Shown piece after piece: positions 16,384-24,255 of a stretch of DNA of 35,374 nt (positions are counted from its first letter, which is position 1; every line of letters starts with the position of its first letter). The notes under the pieces were generated by a model that saw nothing but the letters and a program-made list of their open reading frames with translations, was not told where the DNA came from and did no database searches. A program made the position numbers and the translations under genes. Origin of the DNA: Candidatus Amphrikana amoebophyrae (GTDB lineage Bacteria > Chlamydiota > Chlamydiia > Chlamydiales > JACRBE01); contig JAUHQG010000018.1 in the NCBI GenBank assembly GCA_030408475.1, positions 1 through 35,374 of the forward strand, in the 5' to 3' direction.

Positions 16384-16998
16384 ATGGCTCAACAAGTACA
16401 TTCTAATTTTGCAACAACAACTACTACTACTCCTGAACAAGTAGACAAACCTATCAAGAGTAGCCTAACCTTTTTAGCGAAAGCTTTAATTCCAACTCTG
16501 GATTTAAAAACAGCATCAACTAAAGGTGCAATTGTTTGGGGCCTACTATCTGTTTTCATAATAACGACAGCTATATTTATAACAGTCAGTTCATTAGGAA
16601 CAGGCTTATTGCCTTTAGCGCTAGCTTATGTTGCATGCACCATACCAATGTTTTCTCGAGCTAGTCGCAACACGTTAGACTCTATAATCGAGCGCAAAAA
16701 TCATCAACCTATAAAACCTTTACCTCAAAAAAATACAAAAATAGGGCAATGGGTGCACAATATATTAGCTAATCATCCAAATAAATCTCCTGGCACCTTA
16801 GCTTACATGCTTCTTAAGCATTTGGATAACGAAAAGATCAGAGCTCCTCAGCATAATGAAATTATCAAAGGTTTATACAATTATTATAGCAATAATGATG
16901 CTAAGAAGAATGAGGCTATTAATACTTATGTGAGTGGGCTCGATTTATCCGAGAGGGCTAAACAAACGATGCTCCGTGAAGTTAAAAATATTGTTTGA
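16384..16998 (+). CDS. Candidate inclusion membrane (Inc-like) protein
   Basis: 204 residues with no signal peptide, a threonine-rich N-terminus (residues 9-16) and a bilobed hydrophobic region: lobe one at about 49-68 (AIVWGLLSVFIITTAIFITV) and lobe two at about 73-90 (TGLLPLALAYVACTIPMF), separated by a four-residue turn. The rest is polar and helical. This paired hydrophobic hairpin is the hallmark of chlamydial Inc proteins, which are type III secreted and inserted in the inclusion membrane with both ends facing the host cytosol. No sequence family was recognised. GCGGGGA before the ATG and TATAAT at 16344-16349 support a start here with its own promoter. An ordinary inner-membrane protein is the alternative. 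Confidence 0.65.
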   Translation: MAQQVHSNFATTTTTTPEQVDKPIKSSLTFLAKALIPTLDLKTASTKGAIVWGLLSVFIITTAIFITVSSLGTGLLPLALAYVACTIPMFSRASRNTLDSIIERKNHQPIKPLPQKNTKIGQWVHNILANHPNKSPGTLAYMLLKHLDNEKIRAPQHNEIIKGLYNYYSNNDAKKNEAINTYVSGLDLSERAKQTMLREVKNIV

Positions 16999-17170
16999 TA
17001 GACCTTTTAACGACATAACAGTCACATGGCAAAATGCGGGACGCGTTTTCAATAACGCCGAAAATAGTGATGAGAATTTTCTAGATTAAAATACCTTTTT
17101 ACATTTAGTTTTTTTAATATGCTTTATTCCTATACAAATTTACGCAGTAACAAAAGACGAAAAAGCGCAC

Positions 17171-17506
17171 ATGTATGGTTATAACAGTGTAGAAGAATAT
17201 GAATATGAAAAAAAAATGGGTCGAGACCATAAAACCTATTATGAAAGAAAAAAAGAAATAGAAAAACTAAGAAAAGAAGCTCAAAAGAATTTAGAAAGTA
17301 GCTTTGAAAACATCGGCATCGGAGTTGTAGCTATTGGGACAAGTGCCGCATGCACGTCTGCTGGTGCAGTACCTGCTGCAACTGGAATAGGTTTAGGTGC
17401 TTATATGGTCAAAAGTGGAGTTTCTGATTTTAAAGAAGCTAAATCAAAATTTGCCGAAGTAAGAGCAATGGAAAAAGACCTATCAGACAGGGAGAGATAT
17501 AAATGA
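17171..17506 (+). CDS. Small protein with Gly/Ala-rich hydrophobic segment, possibly lacking its start
   Basis: From the ATG at 17171 the product is 111 residues: a charged, coiled-coil-like N-terminal half (about 10-46), a Gly/Ala-rich hydrophobic stretch (48-81, containing GIGVVAIGTSAACTSAG) and a charged tail. It is not recognised. The same frame is open upstream to 17090 and encodes a good signal-peptide-like sequence ending IQIYA, with no ATG, GTG or TTG in it. Either the gene uses an unusual start (ATA or ATT) or its start was lost. No ribosome binding site precedes 17171, which supports an upstream start. It overlaps the next gene by 4 bp. Confidence 0.55.
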   Translation: MYGYNSVEEYEYEKKMGRDHKTYYERKKEIEKLRKEAQKNLESSFENIGIGVVAIGTSAACTSAGAVPAATGIGLGAYMVKSGVSDFKEAKSKFAEVRAMEKDLSDRERYK

Positions 17507-17688
17507 TTGACTGGATAGTTTGCTTTGCCTTTCTAACTTTATCTGTATACTTACTTATATTAATTAAATTAAAAAAAGGAAAAAAAAGTATAAATGGATT
17601 TGCTTCAGGCGTTTTTTTTACCATCTTCATTATAAAACTATCTCATTTACTTGCTAAAATCATAGGATCTATTAATGAATCGATATAA
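17503..17688 (+). CDS. Small two-helix membrane protein
   Basis: 61 residues with two hydrophobic helices (about 4-22 and 33-53) and a lysine-rich connector (KLKKGKKS). The ATG overlaps the stop of the preceding gene (ATGA), and AGGGAGAG lies upstream at a suitable distance. The next gene begins inside its 3' end (14-bp overlap). The tight coupling of three small genes supports translation of this one. No family was recognised; it has the size of a membrane accessory subunit. Confidence 0.55.
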   Translation: MIDWIVCFAFLTLSVYLLILIKLKKGKKSINGFASGVFFTIFIIKLSHLLAKIIGSINESI

Positions 17689-18103
17689 CATATTAGTTCT
17701 TTTTGCCATCATTTTTCAAACCACTTGTCAAGCTTATATACACACAGAATCTCAGATAGAAAACGAAACTACAATACTCCTTTCAAAGCTTAAAATTGCA
17801 GATGATCTTTGGTCAAAAAACGAACTCAAGTTGGCCTATGAAATGTACAAAAAAGCATATGACGCTTTACCCCATTCACCTTTAAGAAAAGCTATAAACA
17901 TCAAATTAGCTTTAGTCAAACATGATTTAGGCGATGATTTTGAAGCCACATTGAAATTTATGGAATCAATACCAAGCTCTAATTCTTCGGCAGATCTTAG
18001 AGATATATTAAGGTCTGAAAAGGGCAATAAATATCTTTTGGCTTTTAAAGCAGCAGCACCGAAAATAAAACATGAGATTTTTACAAATACTCCAAAACAG
18101 TAG
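17675..18103 (+). CDS. Small exported protein with TPR-like helices
   Basis: 142 residues starting with a clear signal peptide (MNRYNILVLFAIIFQTTCQA), so export to the periplasm or beyond is expected; the cysteine near residue 18 could make it a lipoprotein, though the lipobox is poor. The mature part is helical, and KIADDLWSKNELKLAYEMYKK followed by a second helix resembles one tetratricopeptide repeat. It is the last of three overlapping small genes that probably form one operon with exported or membrane products. The function is unknown and no family was recognised. Confidence 0.6.
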   Translation: MNRYNILVLFAIIFQTTCQAYIHTESQIENETTILLSKLKIADDLWSKNELKLAYEMYKKAYDALPHSPLRKAINIKLALVKHDLGDDFEATLKFMESIPSSNSSADLRDILRSEKGNKYLLAFKAAAPKIKHEIFTNTPKQ

Positions 18104-18142
18104 ACCCCTTCTGATCTTACTTTCTAATCATCCTCAACCTAG

Positions 18143-18253
18143 GTATTAACAAAAGAGCCCATATTTTTTCTCAATATATCAACACTAGAGGGCTCTTACG
18201 ATCACTTCAGAGGCCATTTTGGATCACTCCACAATTACTTCTTTAAAAAATAG
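18143..18253 (+). pseudogene. Decayed 3' end of a second GT2-type gene
   Basis: A start-less frame ending in TAG at 18251-18253 finishes DHFRGHFGSLHNYFFKK. The intact GT2 gene ends DYFRGHFGPAPDWIIKK; both have the same length from the D to the stop. DNA identity is obvious in the stretch TTCAGAGG-CATTTTGG. Upstream similarity is lost. A stem of AAGAGCCC (18153-18160) with GGGCTCTT (18190-18197) lies in the same place and could act in transcript ending, but it lacks a T tract. Confidence 0.6.
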
Positions 18254-18338
18254 AAGTTGTGAAAAATGAAATTATCTGTGAAATAAAAGTGAAAAAAGAC
18301 TAAGCTTAATAACGTTAGTCTCAACTTTTAAGGATTTT

Positions 18339-19271
18339 ATGCGTTTTCGTCACTCTTTGATTGCTTTAGTTCTTTGCTCAATTATATTCGTACTCACTGG
18401 ATGTGCTAAATCACAAACCGTTGTGAGTGGAGTAGAAGAGCGTGATGCCAACATGATTATCGTTTTTTTAGATAGCAAAGGAATTGCCGCTATTAAAATG
18501 AAACAAGCTTCTTCGGCTATTGGTGGCTCTGCTGGAGCTACTAAATTTGATATTATGGTTGACTCCTCGAGAGTAATTGATGCTATGGCCATTTTAAATG
18601 CCAACGGATTGCCTAGAAGGCAAGGCACTACTTTGTTGGAACTTTTTGCTAAACAAGGTTTGATGACAACCGATAAAGAAGAGACTATTCGTTATCGCGC
18701 AGGGCTCGAGTCTCAAATTGCCAATATGATCATGTTAATTGATGGAGTCATAGATACCGACATACAGCTCTCATTTCCAGAAACTGACTCAACAAGTGTT
18801 GAAGCTCAAAAAGGGGTTGTTACCGCTGCTGTTTATGTTAAGCACCAAGGGATCATCGATGACCCCAATTCTCATTTAGATATTAAAATTAAAAGACTCG
18901 TTTCCGGTAGTGTCAATGGCCTCGATATAAATGATGTTACAGTAGTCACAGATCGCTCTCGGTTCACCGACATCTCTGTCGCCGACTTAAGTAAAGTCAC
19001 CGACAGTCAAGACTACGTGAGCATATGGTCAATCGTCATGAGTCGAGAGTCTGCTGCTAAATTTAGAATGATATTTTTCTTAATTGTTGTTTTAGCCACT
19101 TTGTTTGCAGCAGTTTTAGGTTGGATGGCATGGAAGTTTTATCCAACCCTTAAAAAACAAGGCGGCATCAAAAACTTATTCAATATAAAACCATTTGCCC
19201 CTGAAAAAGCAACGGCTCAAAAAGATGAAGGGGCTCAAGCTTCTGATGAAGATCAACCCCCTTTTGAGTAG
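18339..19271 (+). CDS. sctJ: Type III secretion inner-membrane ring lipoprotein SctJ
   Basis: The YscJ/PrgK/FliF-type lipoprotein that forms the periplasmic inner ring of the injectisome (CdsJ, CT559 in Chlamydia). The signal peptide ends in lipobox LTGC with the acylated cysteine at residue 22. The ring-building domain follows, with SGVEERDANMIIVFLDSKGI and LPRRQGTTLLELFAKQGLMTT, then RYRAGLESQIANMIMLIDGV and the AAVYVKHQG block. A C-terminal transmembrane helix spans about 244-268 (MIFFLIVVLATLFAAVLGWM) and the acidic tail is cytoplasmic. 310 residues fits the chlamydial form. AAGGA at 18330-18334 supports the start. It is the first gene of the sctJKLRST run. Confidence 0.95.
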   Translation: MRFRHSLIALVLCSIIFVLTGCAKSQTVVSGVEERDANMIIVFLDSKGIAAIKMKQASSAIGGSAGATKFDIMVDSSRVIDAMAILNANGLPRRQGTTLLELFAKQGLMTTDKEETIRYRAGLESQIANMIMLIDGVIDTDIQLSFPETDSTSVEAQKGVVTAAVYVKHQGIIDDPNSHLDIKIKRLVSGSVNGLDINDVTVVTDRSRFTDISVADLSKVTDSQDYVSIWSIVMSRESAAKFRMIFFLIVVLATLFAAVLGWMAWKFYPTLKKQGGIKNLFNIKPFAPEKATAQKDEGAQASDEDQPPFE

Positions 19272-19276
19272 GCTAT

Positions 19277-20143
19277 ATGAATAAAATGACTCAAACAGCT
19301 GCCTTTAAAGCAAAATTAGCCACCATGACAGATGATCAAAAAAATCAGCTTCTTCATTTTCTCCCCGAATCAGAAAGCATAAAAGTAAGAGAAATGGCCC
19401 AATTTGATATGGGCCTTATCAATTCTATGCCCATTTTTGCCTATTTAGGGAAAATTCACCCCAGTTGGTTTGAGTCTCTTTTTAATAATTACTCCAAGCA
19501 AGATAAGTTAATCATCATTTCTGCTTTCACACAAAGGCGTGAAACTTTAGCCGATAGTTGTCATTTACCCCATGACTTTGTTCCACTCTCTAATATGGCT
19601 AAACAATTTGTTTTAACCAATTTATACAAGTCGATGTTAGCTAATAATCAAAACTCACTCCCCTTCCCCTTTTTATCGGTCGAACCCTTTTTTAATCTCC
19701 TAACTCTCCCTTATGAAAAAGTGTCCACTTTAATAGATTTGATGGGAATGCACGATTTAGCGCCAGAGATGAAAACTCTAATTCGCAGTCAACAAGTACG
19801 ATCAATTTTAGAAGCTTTCCATCCAAAAGTTGTCACCTATCTTAAACAAATTGCCACTCATGACAAAGATGTCTCTTTTGGAAAACTTGGGATCAGTTCT
19901 TGGAACGGAAATGTGGAAAACTTAAAAGAGCTTGTTCATAAACGGGGACTTAATAGAATTGCTCGCGTAGTGAGTGAGAATACAAAAAGTTATCAAAATC
20001 ATTTAATGTATCTTCTCTCAAAACAAGAAGCCCTTATTTTGAAAAGCTTTTTTAGTAAGAAAAAAAATGAAGAAGTGGTAAACAGTTTAAAACAACAATT
20101 AAATGAAGCAATAGATTTTCTGCTCGAAAACTTTCAGGACTAG
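19277..20143 (+). CDS. SctK-like type III secretion accessory protein (CT560 position)
   Basis: 288 residues, soluble and helical, with no signal peptide. It sits between sctJ and sctL, 5 bp after sctJ, exactly where chlamydiae carry CT560 and other injectisomes carry the SctK/OrgA cytosolic sorting-platform subunit. Direct sequence similarity to SctK is not visible to me, so the name rests on position and size. The C-terminus (LLSKQEALILKSFFSKKKNEE) is typical of an amphipathic, coiled-coil end. Function as sorting-platform scaffold is inference. Confidence 0.72.
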   Translation: MNKMTQTAAFKAKLATMTDDQKNQLLHFLPESESIKVREMAQFDMGLINSMPIFAYLGKIHPSWFESLFNNYSKQDKLIIISAFTQRRETLADSCHLPHDFVPLSNMAKQFVLTNLYKSMLANNQNSLPFPFLSVEPFFNLLTLPYEKVSTLIDLMGMHDLAPEMKTLIRSQQVRSILEAFHPKVVTYLKQIATHDKDVSFGKLGISSWNGNVENLKELVHKRGLNRIARVVSENTKSYQNHLMYLLSKQEALILKSFFSKKKNEEVVNSLKQQLNEAIDFLLENFQD

Positions 20144-20146
20144 CCC

Positions 20147-20776
20147 ATGTTTTTATTTTCACTTATTCGCGCAGGATCAATTCACTCTCATAGCAATAAA
20201 AAAGTGATTCCAAAAGATGACTTTAGTCTTATACTTCAAGCAAAAGAAGTACTGAACAAAGCTCATGAAGAGAGAGAAGAGCTTTTGGAGAAAACACGAT
20301 TAGAGTGTGATGAATTGAAAAAACAAGCTGAAGCGCAAGGTTTTCAAAAAGGTTTAGAGCAATTTAATGAACAAATAATGGGACTGGAAAATAGTATTAA
20401 AAAATCCCGCCATGAAATGCAGGCTCAAATTTTACCCTTGGTTTTAAAAGCTTGCAAAAGAATTATTGGCGAAGAGCTACAAACTAATCCTGAAACCATA
20501 GTACATATTATTCAACAAGCTATTAAGCCAATTACGACACATCAACAAGTGAAGATCTATATCAATAAAGCCGATGTGAAAACTGTTTTAGATCAAAAAG
20601 AAGTACTTAAAAATCGATTTGAAAAACTTGAATCATTAACGATTGAACCAAAAAAAGATGTTTCAGAAGGGAGCTGCATAATTGAAACTGAAGTTGGCAT
20701 TATTAATGCTACATTAGAAAATCAATGGCGAGCATTAGAAGCCGCCTTTGAAACCTATATGAAAAAAAAATCTTGA
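20147..20776 (+). CDS. sctL: Type III secretion ATPase regulator SctL
   Basis: The YscL/FliH family stator that links the SctN ATPase to the cytoplasmic sorting platform (CdsL, CT561). The N-terminal half is a long charged coiled coil (about residues 35-90: LNKAHEEREELLEKTRLECDE) containing AQGFQKGLEQ, the glycine-spaced helix seen in FliH relatives. The C-terminal half has the globular domain with CKRIIGEELQTNPETIVHII and VSEGSCIIETEVGIINATLENQ, the most conserved FliH/YscL block. 209 residues is normal. It starts 3 bp after the preceding gene and its stop overlaps the open frame of sctR. Confidence 0.92.
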   Translation: MFLFSLIRAGSIHSHSNKKVIPKDDFSLILQAKEVLNKAHEEREELLEKTRLECDELKKQAEAQGFQKGLEQFNEQIMGLENSIKKSRHEMQAQILPLVLKACKRIIGEELQTNPETIVHIIQQAIKPITTHQQVKIYINKADVKTVLDQKEVLKNRFEKLESLTIEPKKDVSEGSCIIETEVGIINATLENQWRALEAAFETYMKKKS

Positions 20777-20784
20777 GACACATT

Positions 20785-21609
20785 ATGAAATCGCGATCTA
20801 TTATATTTTTGGCCTTTGTTTTCGGAGCCTTATTTTTATTCCAAGGAAACTTATGTGCAGAGGATGATAATTCAAATTCCGCCGCTAAACTCAAAGCGAT
20901 GCAAGAACAGTTAATGAGTAGCGATAGTGATATCAACCAACATCAGCCAGCTTTGATCACTAAAATGGGAGTGCTCGCCCTTTTAGGCATTTTACCCTTT
21001 GCAATCATGCTCCTCACTTCATTTTTAAAGATAGTTGTTGTTTTATCACTTTTAAGGAATGCGATTGGAGTGCAGCAAGCTCCACCCAACCAAGCCCTCA
21101 ATGGAATGGCACTAATTATGACATTTTATGTTATGTTCCCAACTGGGGTTGCTATGTATAAAGAGTCAGAAGGATTCATCAAATCTCAAAATCCTCAAGA
21201 GCTTTTTTCAACAAATGGCGCCTACTATATGGTAGGAATTGTGGAGAGAGCCGCTGGACCATTTCGAGAATTTTTGCTTCGCAACATGTCTGAAAAACAC
21301 CAAAACTATTTTTATAAATTAGCTTATCAAAAGTTCCCTGTGGAATATCGGGATAAAATGTCAAAAAATGATTTTCTCGTTTTAATTCCTGCATATGTTA
21401 CCTCTCAAGTTAAAGGAGCCTTTGAGGTGGGCGTATTAATTTACTTGCCCTTTTTTGTCATTGATCTTGTTACATCCAATATTTTGCTAGCGATGGGGAT
21501 GATGATGTTGTCTCCTTTAACAATAGCATTGCCCTTAAAATTGCTTTTACTTGTAATGATCGATGGATGGACCCTCATCATACAAGGATTAGTCCTATCT
21601 TACCGGTAA
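20785..21609 (+). CDS. sctR: Type III secretion export gate protein SctR
   Basis: The YscR/FliP core of the export gate in the inner membrane (CdsR, CT562). Signal-like hydrophobic N-terminus, a short periplasmic part, then the family blocks LPFAIMLLTSFLKIVVVLSL, LRNAIGVQQAPPNQALNGMA, FLVLIPAYVTSQVKGAFEVG and MGMMMLSPLTIALPLKLLL. The frame opens at a TTG at 20773 overlapping the sctL stop, but the ATG at 20785 is the more likely start, giving 274 residues. The N-terminal extension relative to enteric SctR is usual for chlamydiae and FliP-like forms. Followed closely by sctS. Confidence 0.95.
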   Translation: MKSRSIIFLAFVFGALFLFQGNLCAEDDNSNSAAKLKAMQEQLMSSDSDINQHQPALITKMGVLALLGILPFAIMLLTSFLKIVVVLSLLRNAIGVQQAPPNQALNGMALIMTFYVMFPTGVAMYKESEGFIKSQNPQELFSTNGAYYMVGIVERAAGPFREFLLRNMSEKHQNYFYKLAYQKFPVEYRDKMSKNDFLVLIPAYVTSQVKGAFEVGVLIYLPFFVIDLVTSNILLAMGMMMLSPLTIALPLKLLLLVMIDGWTLIIQGLVLSYR

Positions 21610-21624
21610 AAAGGTGGTTTAAAA

Positions 21625-21894
21625 ATGTATCAAACAGAGATCTATCAACTAACCTATCAATGCTTATTATTAATCTTGATTTTGTCAGGACCCCCCATTT
21701 TAATTAGTATGACTTTTGGTTTAGTAGTAGCGGTTTTCCAAGCGGCTACTCAAATTCAAGAACAAACCCTTTCATTTACTGTGAAGCTAATCGCAGTTAT
21801 GGGAGTTTTAATGTTAATGGGTGGCTTTTTAAGCGCTCAAATTATGCAATTTTCACACTATATCTTTGACAACTTTTATAAATGGCATAACTAA
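21625..21894 (+). CDS. sctS: Type III secretion export gate protein SctS
   Basis: The YscS/FliQ export-gate subunit, 89 residues with two transmembrane helices. Diagnostic sequence is the middle block SMTFGLVVAVFQAATQIQEQ, in which the FQAATQIQEQTL stretch is nearly invariant. In the assembled gate several copies wrap around SctR and SctT. AAGGTGG upstream is a good ribosome binding site. The stop TAA shares a base with the ATG of sctT (TAATG). Confidence 0.95.
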   Translation: MYQTEIYQLTYQCLLLILILSGPPILISMTFGLVVAVFQAATQIQEQTLSFTVKLIAVMGVLMLMGGFLSAQIMQFSHYIFDNFYKWHN

Positions 21895-22730
21895 TGCAAT
21901 CTGATTTTTTAGAATACTTGCTTAGTTTTAATTTATCACCAGAAAGCTTACTCACCTATTTCTTTTACTCTCTATTAAGATTAGCACCCATTTGCGCTAT
22001 CACCCCATTTTTAGGATCAAAGGTAGTCCCCATAATTGGGAGAATGGGATTTGCGATTGCTCTGTCATTAATTTTTATGCCCATTGCTATTATGACAGCT
22101 AAAGAGCCCTTAATCTTTAATGACATGTTTCTTATATATTCATTAAAAGAAGTTCTTATAGGATTTGTCTTAGCATTTTTAGCCTCAATGCCATTTTATG
22201 CTGCAGAAGCCTCTGGTATATTAATCGATTATTCTCGTGGATCTTCAAGTTTAATGGGGCAAAACGTATTAACTCAAAACCAAGCGTCTTCTACTGGTAT
22301 ATTTTATAACTATATCCTTATATATATGTTTTATCAGTTTGGAGGGATTGAACTTTTCTTTAATGCAATAGTCTCTTCATATGAATTTATGCCAGTGAAT
22401 AAAACTCTCCCTATCACCTTTTATACGATTGAAAATGACTTTTGGAAATTAGTCGTTAGTACAGTAGGCAGAATTTTTGCTCTTGCAATTCGATTTGCAT
22501 CACCTGTCCTAGTCGCTATTTTAATGGCTGAGGTCTTTTTAGGGATTGCCAACAGATTAGCGCCTCAAGTTCAGATCTCATTTTTAGGAATTGCTCTTAA
22601 ATCTCTAATGGGGCTTCTGCTATTATGGACAGGCTGGTCTTTTATTCTTAAAAATATGGTTTCAGAAACTTTTGACTTTATCAAACTTATCGATCACACC
22701 ATTAAACTACTCAATTTAGAATTCCCTTAA
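21894..22730 (+). CDS. sctT: Type III secretion export gate protein SctT
   Basis: The YscT/FliR export-gate subunit (CdsT, CT564), 278 residues, with about six hydrophobic segments. Recognisable blocks are LRLAPICAITPFLGSKVVP near the N-terminus, LKEVLIGFVLAFLASMPFYA, then EASGILIDYSRGSSSLMGQN, and FASPVLVAILMAEVFLGIANRLAPQ. It completes the R-S-T gate and is the last type III gene here; SctU and SctV are not in the window. After it, 284 bp of very AT-rich sequence precede the porin gene. Confidence 0.95.
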   Translation: MQSDFLEYLLSFNLSPESLLTYFFYSLLRLAPICAITPFLGSKVVPIIGRMGFAIALSLIFMPIAIMTAKEPLIFNDMFLIYSLKEVLIGFVLAFLASMPFYAAEASGILIDYSRGSSSLMGQNVLTQNQASSTGIFYNYILIYMFYQFGGIELFFNAIVSSYEFMPVNKTLPITFYTIENDFWKLVVSTVGRIFALAIRFASPVLVAILMAEVFLGIANRLAPQVQISFLGIALKSLMGLLLLWTGWSFILKNMVSETFDFIKLIDHTIKLLNLEFP

Positions 22731-22910
22731 AAAAATAGATAGCAAACTTAAGTTTTCTCTCACTCTTTATCATTAACGATTTGCGCTAAAACGATCAAAA
22801 ATTGTTCATAACTTTTTCCGTTTTTTCTTTTTTTCATAAATTTTAAAAATAAAAAAAAACCTTTCTCTCTATGAGAAGGAATAAAAATTTCATTTTTTTT
22901 TTAGAATTTG

Positions 22911-22939
22911 TTGACAGTATTAAATCTTACGAATAATCT
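22911..22939 (+). promoter_or_regulatory. Probable promoter of the first porin gene, in an AT-rich leader
   Basis: A consensus TTGACA (22911-22916) is followed at 17 bp by TAATCT (22934-22939), with AATAAT two bases earlier as an alternative -10. A short hairpin (TTCTC/GAGAA, 22863-22877) flanked by A and T tracts may end the sctT transcript. GGGAGAAG at 22999-23006 is the ribosome binding site. The remainder of 22731-23014 shows nothing else recognisable. Confidence 0.5.
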
Positions 22940-23014
22940 AGGTTTACACTATTTATTTTAAATATAACATTATCCGCCTCATCAATAACCAATTAAAAGG
23001 GAGAAGAAAAGGTA

Positions 23015-24109
23015 ATGAAAAATACATTCAAAAAATGGTTGCCAGTGCTAGGAGTATTTACATGCTCTTTAGCTTTTGCTGCGACTAACACAGACTCAAG
23101 TAGCTACGATTCAAGTATGATGAATCAGCAAAAAGCGACAAAAACCAACAAGATGTACAAAGAGATTACACCTCCTGCTGGTCCTAATGTAGACAACGGC
23201 GTTGGCTTCAGCATTTATGCTGACTACATTCTATGGGAAGCTAGAGCTGGTGGTCTAGAAGCTGCTCAAACAGGTGTTTCACAAACAGCTGCAGGCGTTT
23301 CTACACTTACTAAAGGCCAAACTTTCGCACCTGGATTTAAATATCAATCAGGTTTTCAAGTTGGAGCTTCAGCTGAACTAGGACATGACAATTGGACAGT
23401 AGATACTAAGTATACTTGGTTACATACTAGCGACAAAAGAACTTCATTTGGATCAGCTACTGCAGCTGCTTCTACAATGCAAGCTATTTACATGACTGCT
23501 CCAGCATCTCATGTTTTAACAACTGGTAATACAGAGTGGAACCTACGTTTCAACGCTGTACAGTTAAACTTAGGGCGTGATTTCCTAGTTTCAGAGAATC
23601 TCTCATTGAGACCTTACTATGGAATTAGAGGTGCTTGGCACAATCAAAGACAAAACACTAACTACACATTCAGCAACACTACTTCAGGTTCAACCGGTAC
23701 TCAAGACTGGAACGTTTGGACTAAGCAGAACTGGTGGGGCGTTGGTTTCCAGACTGGTTTAGATACAGGCTGGTGGTTCGATGAAAATTGGGCAATTTAT
23801 GCTAACTTCGGATCTTCACTTCTTTGGGGACGTTGGAACGTTCAAAACAGAGAGAAGAAGACTGATGTAGATCCAGATACTTATAAAGAGAACTGGGCAT
23901 CAACAGCATACGGTGTGCAACCAACACTTGACCTCGAAATGGGTGTTAGATGGATGATGAGTTTTGATGACAATACTTATGCATTCTTAGTACAAGCTGG
24001 TTGGGAACAGCAAGTTTGGATTAATCACCAACAGCTAAACCCTATCGCTACTGCTGCTGACGACCTTTCTTTACAAGGTTTCAACTTCAGAGCTAGATTC
24101 TACTTCTAA
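23015..24109 (+). CDS. Legionella-type MOMP-like outer membrane porin, copy 1
   Basis: A 364-residue outer membrane beta-barrel of the Legionella_OMP/MOMP-like family found in several environmental chlamydiae. The signal peptide ends in SLAFA (cut after residue 22). The mature part alternates aromatic and polar residues, with family-like blocks FSIYADYILWEARAGGLEAA, GHDNWTVDTKYTWLHT, LSLRPYYGIRGAWHNQ and GTGWWF-type strands, and ends in RARFYF, a beta-barrel assembly signal with terminal F. The mature chain has no cysteine, unlike Chlamydia MOMP, which is disulfide-linked. A strong promoter, long leader and perfect terminator suggest high expression. The second copy follows directly. Porin and suf genes adjacent recall the ompA-suf neighbourhood of Chlamydia (CT681-CT687). 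Confidence 0.88.
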   Translation: MKNTFKKWLPVLGVFTCSLAFAATNTDSSSYDSSMMNQQKATKTNKMYKEITPPAGPNVDNGVGFSIYADYILWEARAGGLEAAQTGVSQTAAGVSTLTKGQTFAPGFKYQSGFQVGASAELGHDNWTVDTKYTWLHTSDKRTSFGSATAAASTMQAIYMTAPASHVLTTGNTEWNLRFNAVQLNLGRDFLVSENLSLRPYYGIRGAWHNQRQNTNYTFSNTTSGSTGTQDWNVWTKQNWWGVGFQTGLDTGWWFDENWAIYANFGSSLLWGRWNVQNREKKTDVDPDTYKENWASTAYGVQPTLDLEMGVRWMMSFDDNTYAFLVQAGWEQQVWINHQQLNPIATAADDLSLQGFNFRARFYF

Positions 24110-24139
24110 GCGAAGCGAAGTCTACTTAAGAGTAAACAA

Positions 24140-24170
24140 AAACCTGAAGGATTTTCCTTCAGGTTTTTTT
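24140..24170 (+). terminator. Rho-independent terminator after porin 1
   Basis: A perfect 12-bp stem (24140-24151 with 24155-24166), 3-nt loop and a T tract to 24170. Confidence 0.93.
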
Positions 24171-24190
24171 GTGTCCATTTAAATCTCTTC

Positions 24191-24219
24191 TTGACTCAAT
24201 TAAACCTTTTCTTTAAAAA
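24191..24219 (+). promoter_or_regulatory. Probable promoter of porin 2
   Basis: TTGACT (24191-24196) and TAAAAA (24214-24219) with a 17-bp spacer, after the terminator of porin 1; GGAGA at 24246-24250 is the ribosome binding site. Porin 2 is thus a separate transcription unit. Confidence 0.45.
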
Positions 24220-24255
24220 TGGTGTTTAAAAAAAGTCATCTATCTGGAGATACAT

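Noticed and set aside
18153..18197. AAGAGCCC/GGGCTCTT stem as a strong terminator
   Set aside because: Long 29-nt loop, no T tract, and it overlaps the decayed GT2 3' end.
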